From contig NZ_VOLS01000023.1 in the NCBI RefSeq assembly GCF_007954265.1, forward strand, positions 1 to 60,533: a DNA stretch of 60,533 bases, given 5' to 3'. Positions within the stretch are counted from its first letter, which is position 1. Each line of letters begins with the position of its first letter. Source of the stretch: Colwellia sp. C1TZA3 (lineage in GTDB: Bacteria; Pseudomonadota; Gammaproteobacteria; Enterobacterales; Alteromonadaceae). Below are positions 9,181 to 18,222 of the stretch, piece after piece. Under the pieces are notes generated by a model. That model saw only the letters and a program-made list of their open reading frames with translations, was not told the DNA's origin and searched no databases. Both the position numbers and the translations under genes were made by a program.

Positions 9181-9390
9181 ATACCAATTTGATTAATTAG
9201 GTGGTCTACTTTATACGCAGGAAAAACGACCCAATATAAGGTATTTATTTTAATCACTCGTTGTTCAGGACAATAGGCGCCTGCATTCTCTAATAAGCGG
9301 CATCTATGCAGCGATAATGATTAAATAAATAACGCCGTAGTTTGTTGCTTTAACTAGGTGAAATGATCAGATAATTAGTGAGATTGATAT
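9181..9390 (+). repeat. longer palindromic repeat related to family B
   Basis: This 210-base element begins ATACCAATTTGATTAATTA and ends AATTAGTGAGATTGATAT. Its right end, read inverted, follows the family B order (the ATCTGATCATTT region, then AACTACGGCGTTAT). Internal arms GGTATTTATTTTAATCA and TGATTAAATAAATAACGCC make it a long imperfect hairpin. It looks like a diverged relative of family B. With copies B2 and D it accounts for most of the 906-base gap 8560-9465. Confidence 0.65.
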
Positions 9391-9465
9391 AACTACAACA
9401 GAGCTATTTATTGATAAAAATAAGCTAGCTATAAATAGGCGTACACGATTAATTTGGAGATTTAG

Positions 9466-10884
9466 ATGAAAGATTACCGTCAATTTTATATTAATGGTCA
9501 ATGGGTTAAGCCATTAGTAAAGCAAGATTATGCTGTGCTTAATCCGGCAACTGAACAAGCAATAGCCACCATTTCTTTAGGTTCAAGCCAAGATGTTGAT
9601 TTAGCTGTTAGCGCAGCAAAAAATGCCTTTGCTACTTTTGGTTACAGCAGCGTCGAAGAGCGTATTTCATTATTAGAAGCGTTATTAAAGCAGTACATGG
9701 ATAATTATGACGCCATGGCTCATGTTATTTCATTAGAGATGGGTGCGCCTATCGACTTCTCTACTAAGGCACAAGCGTATGCGGGTAAAGCTCATATTGA
9801 ATCAGCATTAGCGACACTAAAAACCTTTAAATTTTCACGTACTGTAGACAATGCTCAGATCATTAAAGAGCCTATTGGAGTTTGTGGCTTTATCACGCCT
9901 TGGAATTGGCCGATTAACCAAATCGCCTGTAAAGTATTACCAGCGCTAGCCACCGGTTGTACCATGCTTCTTAAACCAAGTGAGATTGCGCCTTTATCAG
10001 CGCAATTGTTTTCACAAATGATTCATGATGCTGGTTATCCCGCAGGCGTATATAATATGGTTAATGGTGATGGTATGGGGGTTGGCTCAGCCATTTCTGC
10101 TCATAAAGATATCGATATGGTGTCATTTACCGGCTCAACTCGTGCGGGTATTGCCATTGCAAAATCTGCAGCTAATACCGTTAAACGTGTTGTACAAGAG
10201 CTGGGTGGAAAATCACCGAACATTATTTTAGATGATGCCAATATCGATAAAGCGGTAACAAAAGGCGTATTTCATTGCATGAGCAATACTGGCCAATCTT
10301 GTAACGCACCGACACGTATGTTGATACCTGCTAGTAAATATCAACAAGCGGTTATTGCGGCAAAAGCCGCGGCAGCAAAAGTAAAAGTAGCTAGTCCGGC
10401 TGAGCACGGAAATCATATTGGCCCATTAGTCAGTGCGGTTCATTTTGAAAAAGTTCAAACGATGATCCAGGCGGGTATTGATGAAGGGGCAACATTGCTT
10501 GCTGGCGGGGTAGGTAAACCGGCAGGTTTTGAAACGGGTTACTTTACTCAGGTAACTATTTTTAGCGATGTTACTAATGATATGAGTATTGCTCAAGAGG
10601 AAATTTTTGGCCCAGTTTTAGTGATGATCCCTTATGCAGATGAAGCCGAAGCGATTAGTATTGCCAATGATACCGCTTATGGATTGGCCGCCTTTATTCA
10701 ATCGGCAAGTCCTGAGCGAGCACAAAAAGTAGCCAGAAAATTGCGCGCAGGTATGATCTGTATTAACGGTGCTGCGCATGGTTTTAGTTCACCCTTTGGT
10801 GGTTTTAAACAGTCGGGTAATGGCCGAGAGTGGGGTGAATTCGGTTTTGATGATTTTCTGGAAACTAAAGCAATCAGTAGCTAA
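9466..10884 (+). CDS. NAD(P)-dependent aldehyde dehydrogenase
   Basis: This enzyme oxidises an aldehyde to the carboxylic acid with NAD(P). Its 472 residues show the whole family pattern: PWNWP at 145-149, the cofactor-binding FTGSTRAG at 221-228, the general-base glutamate in QELGGKSP (E245), the catalytic cysteine in GQSCNA (C279), and EEIFGPVL followed by the C-terminal PFGGFKQSGNGRE. The ATG follows GGAG with 8-base spacing. It stands alone between repeats and is closed by a terminator at 10953. The substrate is not evident. The neighbouring gcdH makes an aldehyde step of lysine or glutarate catabolism possible, but no sequence feature proves it. Confidence 0.92.
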   Translation: MKDYRQFYINGQWVKPLVKQDYAVLNPATEQAIATISLGSSQDVDLAVSAAKNAFATFGYSSVEERISLLEALLKQYMDNYDAMAHVISLEMGAPIDFSTKAQAYAGKAHIESALATLKTFKFSRTVDNAQIIKEPIGVCGFITPWNWPINQIACKVLPALATGCTMLLKPSEIAPLSAQLFSQMIHDAGYPAGVYNMVNGDGMGVGSAISAHKDIDMVSFTGSTRAGIAIAKSAANTVKRVVQELGGKSPNIILDDANIDKAVTKGVFHCMSNTGQSCNAPTRMLIPASKYQQAVIAAKAAAAKVKVASPAEHGNHIGPLVSAVHFEKVQTMIQAGIDEGATLLAGGVGKPAGFETGYFTQVTIFSDVTNDMSIAQEEIFGPVLVMIPYADEAEAISIANDTAYGLAAFIQSASPERAQKVARKLRAGMICINGAAHGFSSPFGGFKQSGNGREWGEFGFDDFLETKAISS

Positions 10885-10952
10885 TTCATTGAATATCAAT
10901 ATCCCTAACTAGCAACTGATTCCCAGAACATTATGCTTATTGGTATAATCAA

Positions 10953-10998
10953 AGCAGGGTTTTATATGTGTTAATAACATATAATACCCTGCTTTTTT
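10953..10998 (+). terminator. rho-independent terminator of the aldehyde dehydrogenase gene
   Basis: Arms AGCAGGGT and ACCCTGCT, extended inward by an interrupted ATATGT / ACATAT pairing, are followed by a T-run. It lies 68 bases after the stop codon. Confidence 0.85.
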
Positions 10999-11094
10999 AT
11001 TGCCGGTAAACTATATTTTGATATAAATCAGCGATTTTATTAATTTACTTTCCACCTAAATTTAAGTTTTTACTCACGCCATTATTCAATAGTA

Positions 11095-11253
11095 ATACCA
11101 GTTCCATTAAGTTTGTGATCTTGTTGTGCGCAGGAAAAATAACTCAAGGTAAGGCGCTCGATTGAGCAATAGCTGGCTATTGGGAGTGAGAGCAACACAG
11201 CCTTGAGCTATTTTAACTAGTACAAGTGAGCAATAACTTAATGGGATTGGTAT
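11095..11253 (+). repeat. family A palindromic repeat, copy 2
   Basis: This 159-base copy has the same ends and length as the one at 6086 and differs at only a few internal bases. It lies in the 637-base gap between the aldehyde dehydrogenase terminator and the Fur-box promoter. Confidence 0.93.
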
Positions 11254-11421
11254 AATCTATTAGATACAGAGCTTTTATTTATAATGTCGTTGGTAACTTT
11301 TAGTGATTAGTTATGAATAAAACTCTTCAGTTTTTATTCGTTTTTTTAAGAGCATCCAGCATATTTAAACGCACTTAATAAGTCAGTGGCTAAAATTAGA
11401 TTAAAAAGGTCTTCACTTTGC

Positions 11422-11460
11422 TTGACAATACAAATGATAATGATTATCATTTGTATTGTC
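11422..11460 (+). promoter_or_regulatory. Fur box within a 37-bp perfect palindrome, overlapping a sigma-70 promoter
   Basis: Positions 11424-11460 form an exact palindrome with 18-bp arms (GACAATACAAATGATAAT and its complement) around one base. The centre GATAATGATTATCATT matches the classical Fur consensus. A TTGACA box (11422-11427) and TATCAT (11445-11450) with a 17-base spacer lie inside it, so bound Fur-iron would block the promoter. The start codon of the following gene is 61 bases downstream. Confidence 0.88.
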
Positions 11461-11521
11461 ATTTGTTCGGAAGAACAATGATAAAAGATGAGAGATTAAT
11501 TACTGAATAAAAGGAGCTGTC

Positions 11522-12013
11522 ATGGAGACAAGTAAGCAACACGTTGTTACAGATATCAAAAACATTAAGGATTCGCAAATGGAAGATAAACAGTGGCAGT
11601 CATTATTACAACAGGGTAATAATTTTTTTCATGAACAACAGTGGAGCCAAGCCGAGTTTTTTTATAGTGAAGCTTATAATTTATTGGCAGTATCTTATAG
11701 TAATCATCTTATGTGTACTCAAACCCTGATGGCTTGGATTTGCGCTTGTCATAATTTGTCAGCGTTATATGAGACTACAGACCACTTGGAATTATCACTA
11801 AAATTTCTGACAGTTCCACATGAATACTTACTCAATATAGCTAACTCTGAAACCGCAGAAGAAGATGCTAAAGTTACCGCTTTTGATGGCCTTAGGTTAA
11901 CCTTGTCACCCATTTTAATGTTTGCTAAAAAATACCCTATTTGTGATAGCTGCTTAGAAAACTTTACGTCACTGAAAGGTTTATTAAAACAACATGCACC
12001 AGCGCTTCACTAA
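11522..12013 (+). CDS. small TPR-like protein under a Fur box
   Basis: I do not recognise a named family. The 163-residue protein has no signal peptide or membrane segment and looks cytoplasmic and helical. Residues 24-75 (WQSLLQQGNNFFHEQQWSQAEFFYSEAYNLL) have the spacing of a tetratricopeptide unit, and two more amphipathic helices follow. A cysteine pair, ICDSC, sits near residues 140-144, and other cysteines occur in the middle (CTQTLMAWICAC). The start is well supported by AAGGAG seven bases upstream. It lies directly behind a very strong Fur box and is apparently monocistronic, so it should be made under iron limitation. A scaffold or metal-related role is possible, but its function is unknown. 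Confidence 0.8.
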   Translation: METSKQHVVTDIKNIKDSQMEDKQWQSLLQQGNNFFHEQQWSQAEFFYSEAYNLLAVSYSNHLMCTQTLMAWICACHNLSALYETTDHLELSLKFLTVPHEYLLNIANSETAEEDAKVTAFDGLRLTLSPILMFAKKYPICDSCLENFTSLKGLLKQHAPALH

Positions 12014-12016
12014 CTA

Positions 12017-12170
12017 ATACTAAGTTGATTGATTATCGTTCATTTTTAATGGTTAAAATGAATAACTACAGTGTTATAAATTTATAAGTAGCCTAGCGAC
12101 TGATTAAATTTTATGCCTTTTACTTATTCATTTTTCCTGACGAAAAGGTGATCACTTAATTAGTCAAATT
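12017..12170 (+). repeat. family B palindromic repeat, copy 3, interrupted by an insertion sequence
   Basis: The copy begins ATACTAAGTTGATTGATTA and follows family B until TCAAATT at 12170, where the insertion sequence starts. Its last bases (ATTGGCAT) resume after the insertion, at about 13143. It is more diverged than copies 1 and 2. Confidence 0.85.
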
Positions 12171-13136
12171 GGCTATGTCCCAATTAACTGTGTCTGTGAT
12201 AACAATAGGCTGTTTTAATTGGGATTATCACTTGATTCAATAAACCTATACCAATTTAGGTAATTATCGAGGTATTTCGTTGCTACGCCGTGAAACCGAG
12301 CTATCCAGCCGTGATAAGCGTTAACATTCTGAATATGAAATACTTTTTCTCTTACTCTACTCTTTTTCGTGAGATTAATGGGTTTATGCGCCATATTCAA
12401 CTTTCTCGCCAACACCCCATAAGAACGAAACCCATCACTGCAAATAATAGCGTCTTTCTCTACATGTTTATTGAGTAATTGGTAAAAACTTGCGCCTGTT
12501 GAGCGCTCAAGTTTCTTATCGAATTTTTGTTGCTGTCTATTTCTAGCCACTAATACCGTTACCCAGTCGCCTTTGGATCGTCCTTTACTCGCTTTATCTC
12601 ACCGGGTTTATGACTTGGACGCGTCAAATGACGACTTCCTTTTTCAGAGTAACAAAATAGGGTTTCATCCATTTTAACAATGCCTGACAAACGCGTCTCT
12701 GACTGTCTATTTAACAGCTTAAGAAACTTATGTCTCCACAACAAAGACGTATTTTTAGTCACCTGGCACGCTTGAACGCTGCGGCGTATGGGTAAACTGT
12801 TAATCATGCAAGTAACCATTTTTCAGGTGTTCTTAGGCGATAAAATGGCGTGTTGAACGTTGACATAAAGCTCTTTTTACAGGCATTACAAACATAACGT
12901 TGACGCATATTTATAATCCCGTTGAGCTTTATTTTTTGAGCGTGGCAATGAGGGCAATTATTGGCTTTGTCTCGATGCATGCTTAAAACATCGAGACAAC
13001 TTTGACCTGAGACTTGACCTTCAAGTAAGTTGATTAAAAGTTTTTTTGCTCTATCGCTAGCTGGCTAGTTAATTGTTCGAGTTGCTCAAATGAATTATTC
13101 ATATACAATCTCACATCAATTAACTACGACATAGCC
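12171..13136 (-). mobile_element. IS1595-type (ISXO2-like) insertion sequence, inactivated
   Basis: The 966-base element has inverted ends GGCTATGTC / GACATAGCC, with further similarity inward (about 20 bp). It is flanked by GTCAAATT (12163-12170) and ATCAAATT (13138-13145), an 8-bp target duplication with one mismatch, which fits the 8-bp duplications of the IS1595 family. It has inserted within the right end of a family B repeat, so the repeat is older than the insertion. Confidence 0.85.
12215..13102 (-). pseudogene. IS1595-family transposase, frameshifted
   Basis: The protein can be followed across four segments on the minus strand. An N-terminus from the ATG at 13102 shifts frame near an A7 run at about 13041. 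A zinc-ribbon segment (CPHCHAQKIKLNG, RQRYVCNACKKSF) follows and runs into a stop after KWLLA near 12815. Segment 12819-12559 carries IVKMDETLF, and segment 12550-12215 carries CSDGFRSY and YLDNYLNWYRF. The zinc ribbon and the DDE-type catalytic region are typical of ISXO2/IS1595 transposases. At least three frame changes are needed to join the pieces, so no active enzyme is made. Confidence 0.88.
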
Positions 13137-13467
13137 AATCAAATTGGCATAACACCATAAATATTGTAGACGTTACAAAATAACGAACAATAGGCTTGTT
13201 ACTAACAAATAGCGTTAGTTAGCTATTTGTGTAGTTAATAGTTAATAGTTAATAGTTAATTAAATTAAAGGTTTACTGGCTTTTTTGTGGCAACTTGAGG
13301 CGTTGTGTAATTGAATTTAGTGGCTAATTACAGTGTCTAATAATTTTTTAGAAAGTAATATTGTTGTTCCTACTCATCAAAAGATAGCCACTAAAGTAAA
13401 AAAAAGAAAGCTAGCTAATGCAGCCTTCTTGTTTTTTTTTGCTTTATGTAACTACCTGAAGACAAAT

Positions 13468-14811
13468 TTACTGGTTTTTATGCCAACCCATGCCAACAGA
13501 GTAACGGTGATCAAATCCTTGCCAAGGTTTAGGTATTTTACCATCAATGGTAACTTGATTAGAATTACTGGATAAATCAAGGTATGTGCATTTATCTAGT
13601 TGCTGCTTCAAATAGCAGTCCATCATCGCGAGTGTGAAGTGTTTGTTGTTGTTATTTAACACTGTGCTATCCCAAGCCCCTTCATAATAGTGCCCAATGT
13701 CTAACTCACTTATCTTTGCAACTTTTGGCGCAGGATGTGGGGCAATATTATGTCGAGCATTTTTATAGGTTAGCAGATATTTATCTTTGCTACCGGTTTG
13801 TTTATAAAGTGATTTTATGCCATCGTAACCAGAAACGTCATCTAAATCTCCTGCAACATATAATATAGGCGTATTTATTGTGGATAGTGCTTCTGGGCTA
13901 AATAGTTTGTGTTGTCCACCCCAAGGCGCCATGGCAATAACGGCTTGCCATCTTGGGTCCACCTCAATATTTTCATATTGTCCGCCCGCGCAGCTGTTAA
14001 GTAATGTTACTACCTTTTGCAGTTGCTTTGGATCCTTTATACCGGTAAAAGTTGATGCACTTGCACTGTTGAAGTTATAACAACCACCCACTGTATTAAT
14101 GGCGCCATATCCGCCCATCGAATAACCAATAAGACCAGCCTCAGTGTTGTCGATAGCTGTTGAGGCAAAGTTAGGTGTTGAGGTAAGATAGTTGAGGGTA
14201 AATTGTTGGTCACGTGAACGGTTTATTAAGGTACTGAAAAAGCCTGCGTAAGGACTGTTTATCATATCTATTTCAGCGTTGGTAGAATCGGTGTGATCAA
14301 TAGCAGCAACAATATATCCATGTGAGGCTAAATGTTCTGCCAAATAATACATTAAGGTTCTATAGCCAGTATAACCATGTGAAATTACCACCAAGGGGAA
14401 TTTATCACCATTGGAGGAGGGCACTACTGTAGCGTCACGAAAAGCATCGGCTTGAATTGTGAAGTTTACACCGCTTCGGGTGATGTTTTCATAACTGGTT
14501 TTAGCACTATTAGCATCTACAACGCTGGGGTACCAAACTTCAAGCGTTAGTTCTCTGTCTTTTGTTGATTGTGTTGTGGGATCAAATTGATCAGGGTTAG
14601 TAATACTTATTGTTCTTACACCAACATTAAAAGGTCCTTTTTCAGCAAGTTCAGGAACCACATCGCTAGGCAGGTTACTTTGCAATTGTTCTGGCGCGCT
14701 TGCCGTTTTGTTGTTAGGTAGTACTGAGGCATTTACTGTACTTATAAATTGAAAGAAGCCGCATGTTAAGGCGCTAATTAGTAGTAATTTTTTTTTTGTA
14801 ATTTGTAGCAT
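13468..14811 (-). CDS. secreted alpha/beta-hydrolase, platelet-activating-factor acetylhydrolase-like
   Basis: This is a predicted exported lipase or esterase of the PAF-acetylhydrolase II/dienelactone-hydrolase group. The 447 residues begin with a signal peptide (KKKLLLISALTCGFFQFIST, cleaved near residue 28). The conserved entry LEVWYPS (90-96) and oxyanion region FPLVVISHGYTGYRT (138-152) precede the nucleophile elbow GLIGYSMGGYG, whose serine is S231. An aspartate in VAGDLDDVSGY and a histidine in NARHNIAPH complete a credible triad. The gene lies downstream of a Gfo/Idh oxidoreductase gene in the same direction with a 99-base gap. The substrate is unknown; short-chain acyl esters or oxidised phospholipids are typical of the family. 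Confidence 0.82.
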   Translation of the reverse strand: MLQITKKKLLLISALTCGFFQFISTVNASVLPNNKTASAPEQLQSNLPSDVVPELAEKGPFNVGVRTISITNPDQFDPTTQSTKDRELTLEVWYPSVVDANSAKTSYENITRSGVNFTIQADAFRDATVVPSSNGDKFPLVVISHGYTGYRTLMYYLAEHLASHGYIVAAIDHTDSTNAEIDMINSPYAGFFSTLINRSRDQQFTLNYLTSTPNFASTAIDNTEAGLIGYSMGGYGAINTVGGCYNFNSASASTFTGIKDPKQLQKVVTLLNSCAGGQYENIEVDPRWQAVIAMAPWGGQHKLFSPEALSTINTPILYVAGDLDDVSGYDGIKSLYKQTGSKDKYLLTYKNARHNIAPHPAPKVAKISELDIGHYYEGAWDSTVLNNNNKHFTLAMMDCYLKQQLDKCTYLDLSSNSNQVTIDGKIPKPWQGFDHRYSVGMGWHKNQ

Positions 14812-14910
14812 ACTTCCATTCCTTTGTATTATATTCAGTTATTTTAAGTAATGTTTTAAGCTGTATCTACCAAGCTGTAAGCGTTTGAATATGTCTAAAA
14901 ATATCAATCT

Positions 14911-15894
14911 CTATTCATCGGGGTATTTAAGTCCCCATTGACTTCGTATTGTATCCATCAGGGTCATCATAGCCGTAGTTTTATCAAGGGGTAAAATATC
15001 ACTTTGCTTTTTGTTTTCACGCATACAGTGCATGGCGTGAGACACTTCAAATGTGAAGTTTTCATCTTCATCAAATGGGAAGCTAAATACTTTTTCTGTT
15101 TGATTCTCCAGCTTGATGTGCAGTTCTTGAGCACCAATAAAGTCAGGGATTCTGATGTAACCTTTACTACCACTTATGACACCTTCTGTAGGTGCTTCTT
15201 CAATAAAAGACGCTGATAAAATAGCACGTTGATGATGTTCGTATTCAAGTAAATAACATGAGCTTTCATCAACACCGCCTTTACCGATAACAGCAGAGCT
15301 TTGTATGCGACTTGGGTGCTCACCAAAGACAATTGCGGCTAACGTTAATGGGTAAATACCCAGGTCGAGTAAAGCGCCACCGGCAAGATTTTTGTTACGT
15401 AATCGATGCTCAGGAGGAAAGTTATCACAAATACTGAAATTTGCTTTAACGGTGTGTACATCGCCAATAATATTTTGTGCTAATAACTGTTTTAAATGTT
15501 CAATAGCAGGTAAAAATCGTGTCCATACACATTCCATCATAAAACAATTATGCGTTTTGGCTAAGCGAATGAGTATTTTTGCCTGCTGAGCGTTAATGGT
15601 AAAAGGCTTTTCACAAAGTACATTTTTACCATGCTTGAGGCAAAGTTTAATATTTTCAAAATGGAAGTTATGCGTGCTAGCGATATAAATAGCATCAATA
15701 TCTGGGTCATTGACTAAGGACTGATAATCATTGTATGAGCGTGGTATTTGATGCTTTTTAGTGAAATCTTTAGCACGGCCGACGGTGTTAGAAGCGCTGG
15801 CGAGTATGGTGCAGTTATCTAGTTTTTTAATGGCGAGGGCAAATTGATGAGCAATACCACCACAAGCCATTATTCCCCAATTTATATTTTGCAT
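14911..15894 (-). CDS. Gfo/Idh/MocA-family NAD(P) oxidoreductase, sugar or dihydrodiol dehydrogenase type
   Basis: This is a two-domain NAD(P) oxidoreductase of 327 residues. The Rossmann fold begins NWGIMACGGIAHQFALAIKK. The family motif CEKPF lies near residue 94, and the GGALLDLGIYPLTLAAIVFG segment is typical of the dimeric dihydrodiol dehydrogenase and xylose-dehydrogenase branch. No signal peptide is present, so it is cytoplasmic. It lies downstream of galK in the same direction, separated by 130 bases that contain a stable hairpin next to its ribosome-binding site (AAAAGGA). Its place after galETK makes a sugar 1-dehydrogenase role plausible, but the substrate cannot be read from sequence. 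Confidence 0.82.
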   Translation of the reverse strand: MQNINWGIMACGGIAHQFALAIKKLDNCTILASASNTVGRAKDFTKKHQIPRSYNDYQSLVNDPDIDAIYIASTHNFHFENIKLCLKHGKNVLCEKPFTINAQQAKILIRLAKTHNCFMMECVWTRFLPAIEHLKQLLAQNIIGDVHTVKANFSICDNFPPEHRLRNKNLAGGALLDLGIYPLTLAAIVFGEHPSRIQSSAVIGKGGVDESSCYLLEYEHHQRAILSASFIEEAPTEGVISGSKGYIRIPDFIGAQELHIKLENQTEKVFSFPFDEDENFTFEVSHAMHCMRENKKQSDILPLDKTTAMMTLMDTIRSQWGLKYPDE

Positions 15895-15906
15895 AATGAT
15901 CCTTTT

Positions 15907-15942
15907 AAGGCTGATACCTGTTGGTTATAAGTATCAGCCTTA
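15907..15942 (-). terminator. hairpin between galK and the oxidoreductase gene
   Basis: The stem AAGGCTGATAC / GTATCAGCCTT (11 pairs) is followed on the minus strand by AAAAGGATCATT and the ATG of the next gene. There is no T-run, so it may be a 3' stability hairpin for galETK or may influence translation of the gene that follows. Confidence 0.5.
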
Positions 15943-16024
15943 AATAACAAGTTAAGTGTTCAATAGTTATACTTATGACTAAACCTAGTACGAAAAGCTA
16001 AATTAACTCTTTCCTATCATAATT

Positions 16025-17173
16025 TTAAAACTCAGTGACTTGTAGTCCATTGCCTGCTTTGCCGACATAAAGTGAAGCCTGAATATTAAAGCGAGAAAAA
16101 TAATGTGCTGAAACAGCCGCTTTAATCTTGTCGATATCATCATGACGACATAAGCAAACAATCGCACCGCCAAACCCACCACCTGTCATTCGCACAGCAC
16201 CTGCATTGCCCAGTGCAGTTTGACATATTTCAACCAAACCGTCGGTTTCAGGAATTGTCACTTCAAAATCATCTCTTAATGATAAATGAGAAGCCGTCAT
16301 TAACGCTCTCAGCATTTGCATATCATTATTTTTTAATGCTTGCGTGGCGTTTAGTACCCGACTATTTTCTGTAATAACGTGGTGCGCGCGTTTATATTCA
16401 TTTTCTGTCATCGATGAGCGGGCGTTATCTAGCATATCAATATCGGCATCACGTAAACTAGCCACTGACATTTTATTTGCTGCTTGTTCGCAATCTATTC
16501 GGCGCTGGTTATATTCACTGTCGACCAGCTTTCTAGGGTAATTAGAATTCACAATAACAATAGATAAATCGTCTGGAATACCGATAGCTTCAGTGGCTAA
16601 ACTTTGACAATCAATGAGCAGTGCATGGGCTTTTTTGCCATTGGCAGAAACGAGCTGATCCATAATGCCGCATTGGCAATCCATAAAGTCATTTTCAGCC
16701 TCTTGGCCCAATAACGCAATGGTTTCATTAGACAAATTCAATTGACAGGCTTGGTTGAAAACACCACCAACGGCAACTTCTAAAGCTGCAGAAGAAGATA
16801 AGCCACTACCTTGAGGTACATTACTGTCTATCAATAGATCAACACCACTTAACTGATGACCTTGACGTTTGAAAACATAAGCAACAGCGCGAATATAGTT
16901 GCCCCACTGAGAGTCACCGCGAGTGATCTCAGTGTCGAGAGCAAATTCATCACATTCACCGGGGTAATGTAAAGAGTGCACAACAACTTTATTGTCATTA
17001 CGCTTTCTATAAAGAATGCGGGTATAAAACTCTAACGCACAGGGTAAAACAAAGCCGTTGTTGTAGTCAGTAAACTCACCAATTAAATTAACACGCCCTG
17101 GAGCCGCTGACATTGCTTGAGCGGGATGTTGATAAATTTCTTCAAATAGTTCACAGAAATTATCAGTTACCAT
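16025..17173 (-). CDS. galK: galactokinase
   Basis: Galactokinase phosphorylates alpha-D-galactose with ATP to galactose-1-phosphate, the entry step of the Leloir pathway. The 382 residues match the E. coli length. The GHMP-kinase signatures are present: the galactokinase motif GRVNLIGEFTDYN (26-38), the ATP loop GSGLSSSAA (122-130), the catalytic-aspartate segment CGIMDQL (D172) and the C-terminal MTGGGFGGA. The start overlaps the end of galT by 11 bases, so translation is probably coupled. It is the third gene of galE-galT-galK, which has a palindromic operator upstream of galE. Confidence 0.97.
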   Translation of the reverse strand: MVTDNFCELFEEIYQHPAQAMSAAPGRVNLIGEFTDYNNGFVLPCALEFYTRILYRKRNDNKVVVHSLHYPGECDEFALDTEITRGDSQWGNYIRAVAYVFKRQGHQLSGVDLLIDSNVPQGSGLSSSAALEVAVGGVFNQACQLNLSNETIALLGQEAENDFMDCQCGIMDQLVSANGKKAHALLIDCQSLATEAIGIPDDLSIVIVNSNYPRKLVDSEYNQRRIDCEQAANKMSVASLRDADIDMLDNARSSMTENEYKRAHHVITENSRVLNATQALKNNDMQMLRALMTASHLSLRDDFEVTIPETDGLVEICQTALGNAGAVRMTGGGFGGAIVCLCRHDDIDKIKAAVSAHYFSRFNIQASLYVGKAGNGLQVTEF

Positions 17174-18218
17174 GAGGCTGTTCCTTCTTATAATGTGTTG
17201 TACTCGCTGAGCGTAATATATTAGCGGCTGTTTCAGCGGTTAAGTCGCGTTGACTCTCGGCTAACATTTCATAACCAACCATGTGTTTTTTCACGGTAGC
17301 AGAGCGCAATAGTGGTGGGTAAAAATGAGCATGAAGCCGCCAATGGCCGTTATTTTCTTTATTTACTGGCGCATTGTGCCAGCCCATTGAATAAGGAAAA
17401 CTGCAATTGAACACGTTATCGTAACGTATGGTTAGTTCTTGCAATGCTTGCGCTAAACTGTGTTTTTGTTGTGAGTTTAATTGGCCAAAATGCTGAACGT
17501 CATCTTTTGCAATTAATAATGTTTCAAAAGGCCAAGCCGCCCAAAAAGGTACCACAACAAGCCAATGTTCATTTTCTACAACAATGCGATCTTTTTTTGA
17601 CGTTTCGTGTTCAACATAATCAGCTAATAGGGATTTACCATGTTTATCTTGATAAGCAAGTTGCTGAATATTTTCTTTTTCTATTTCAGTGGATAGATGT
17701 TCATGCGCCCATATTTGTCCATGTGGATGGGGCTGAGAACAGCCCATAACAGCGCCTTTGTTTTCAAATATATTGACGCAAGCATAAGTCTTTGCCAACT
17801 CGACATAGTTTGATTGCCAGCTATTAACCACAGCTTCTATTTCTGCAATGGTGAGTTCAGGCAACGATTTATTATGATCAGGAGAAAAACAAACGACTCG
17901 ACACTCACCATTAGCTACATTGGCTTCAAATAAAGGATGTTGTTCGCTTTTTATTTGCAGCGGTTCACTCGGTTCTTCAGTTAAAGCGCCAAAGTCATTA
18001 ACAAAAACATGGGTATGTTGATAATCAGGATTTATGGCATCTTTTGCCCGTTCGTTTCCTGGGCATAATGGACAGTTTTCATCATATACCGGTAATTCTA
18101 CTGTTGAGGGTGCTTCTGTAGCACCTAACCAAGGACGATTGTTTCTATGTGGAGAAACTAACACCCAATTACCTGTGAGTGGGTTTTTTCTACGATGAGT
18201 AAATTCTAAATTGTTCAT
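17163..18218 (-). CDS. galT: galactose-1-phosphate uridylyltransferase
   Basis: GalT exchanges UDP-glucose and galactose-1-phosphate to give glucose-1-phosphate and UDP-galactose. The active-site motif SQPHPHGQIW is intact, with the nucleophilic histidine at about residue 166 of the start chosen here. CPLCPG (49-54) supplies the zinc cysteines. I chose the ATG at 18218 (protein starting NNLEFTHRRKNPLTG after Met, 351 residues). It lies just after the galE stop at 18223 and has GGA eight bases upstream; an ATG at 18236, overlapping galE, would add six residues of no family similarity. The 3' end overlaps galK by 11 bases. Confidence 0.96.
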   Translation of the reverse strand: MNNLEFTHRRKNPLTGNWVLVSPHRNNRPWLGATEAPSTVELPVYDENCPLCPGNERAKDAINPDYQHTHVFVNDFGALTEEPSEPLQIKSEQHPLFEANVANGECRVVCFSPDHNKSLPELTIAEIEAVVNSWQSNYVELAKTYACVNIFENKGAVMGCSQPHPHGQIWAHEHLSTEIEKENIQQLAYQDKHGKSLLADYVEHETSKKDRIVVENEHWLVVVPFWAAWPFETLLIAKDDVQHFGQLNSQQKHSLAQALQELTIRYDNVFNCSFPYSMGWHNAPVNKENNGHWRLHAHFYPPLLRSATVKKHMVGYEMLAESQRDLTAETAANILRSASTTHYKKEQPHGN

Positions 18219-18222
18219 TAAA

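Noticed and set aside
13333-13575. 80-residue open frame on the plus strand
   Set aside because: It overlaps the 3' end of the PAF-acetylhydrolase-like gene on the other strand, has no ribosome-binding site and no recognisable domain.
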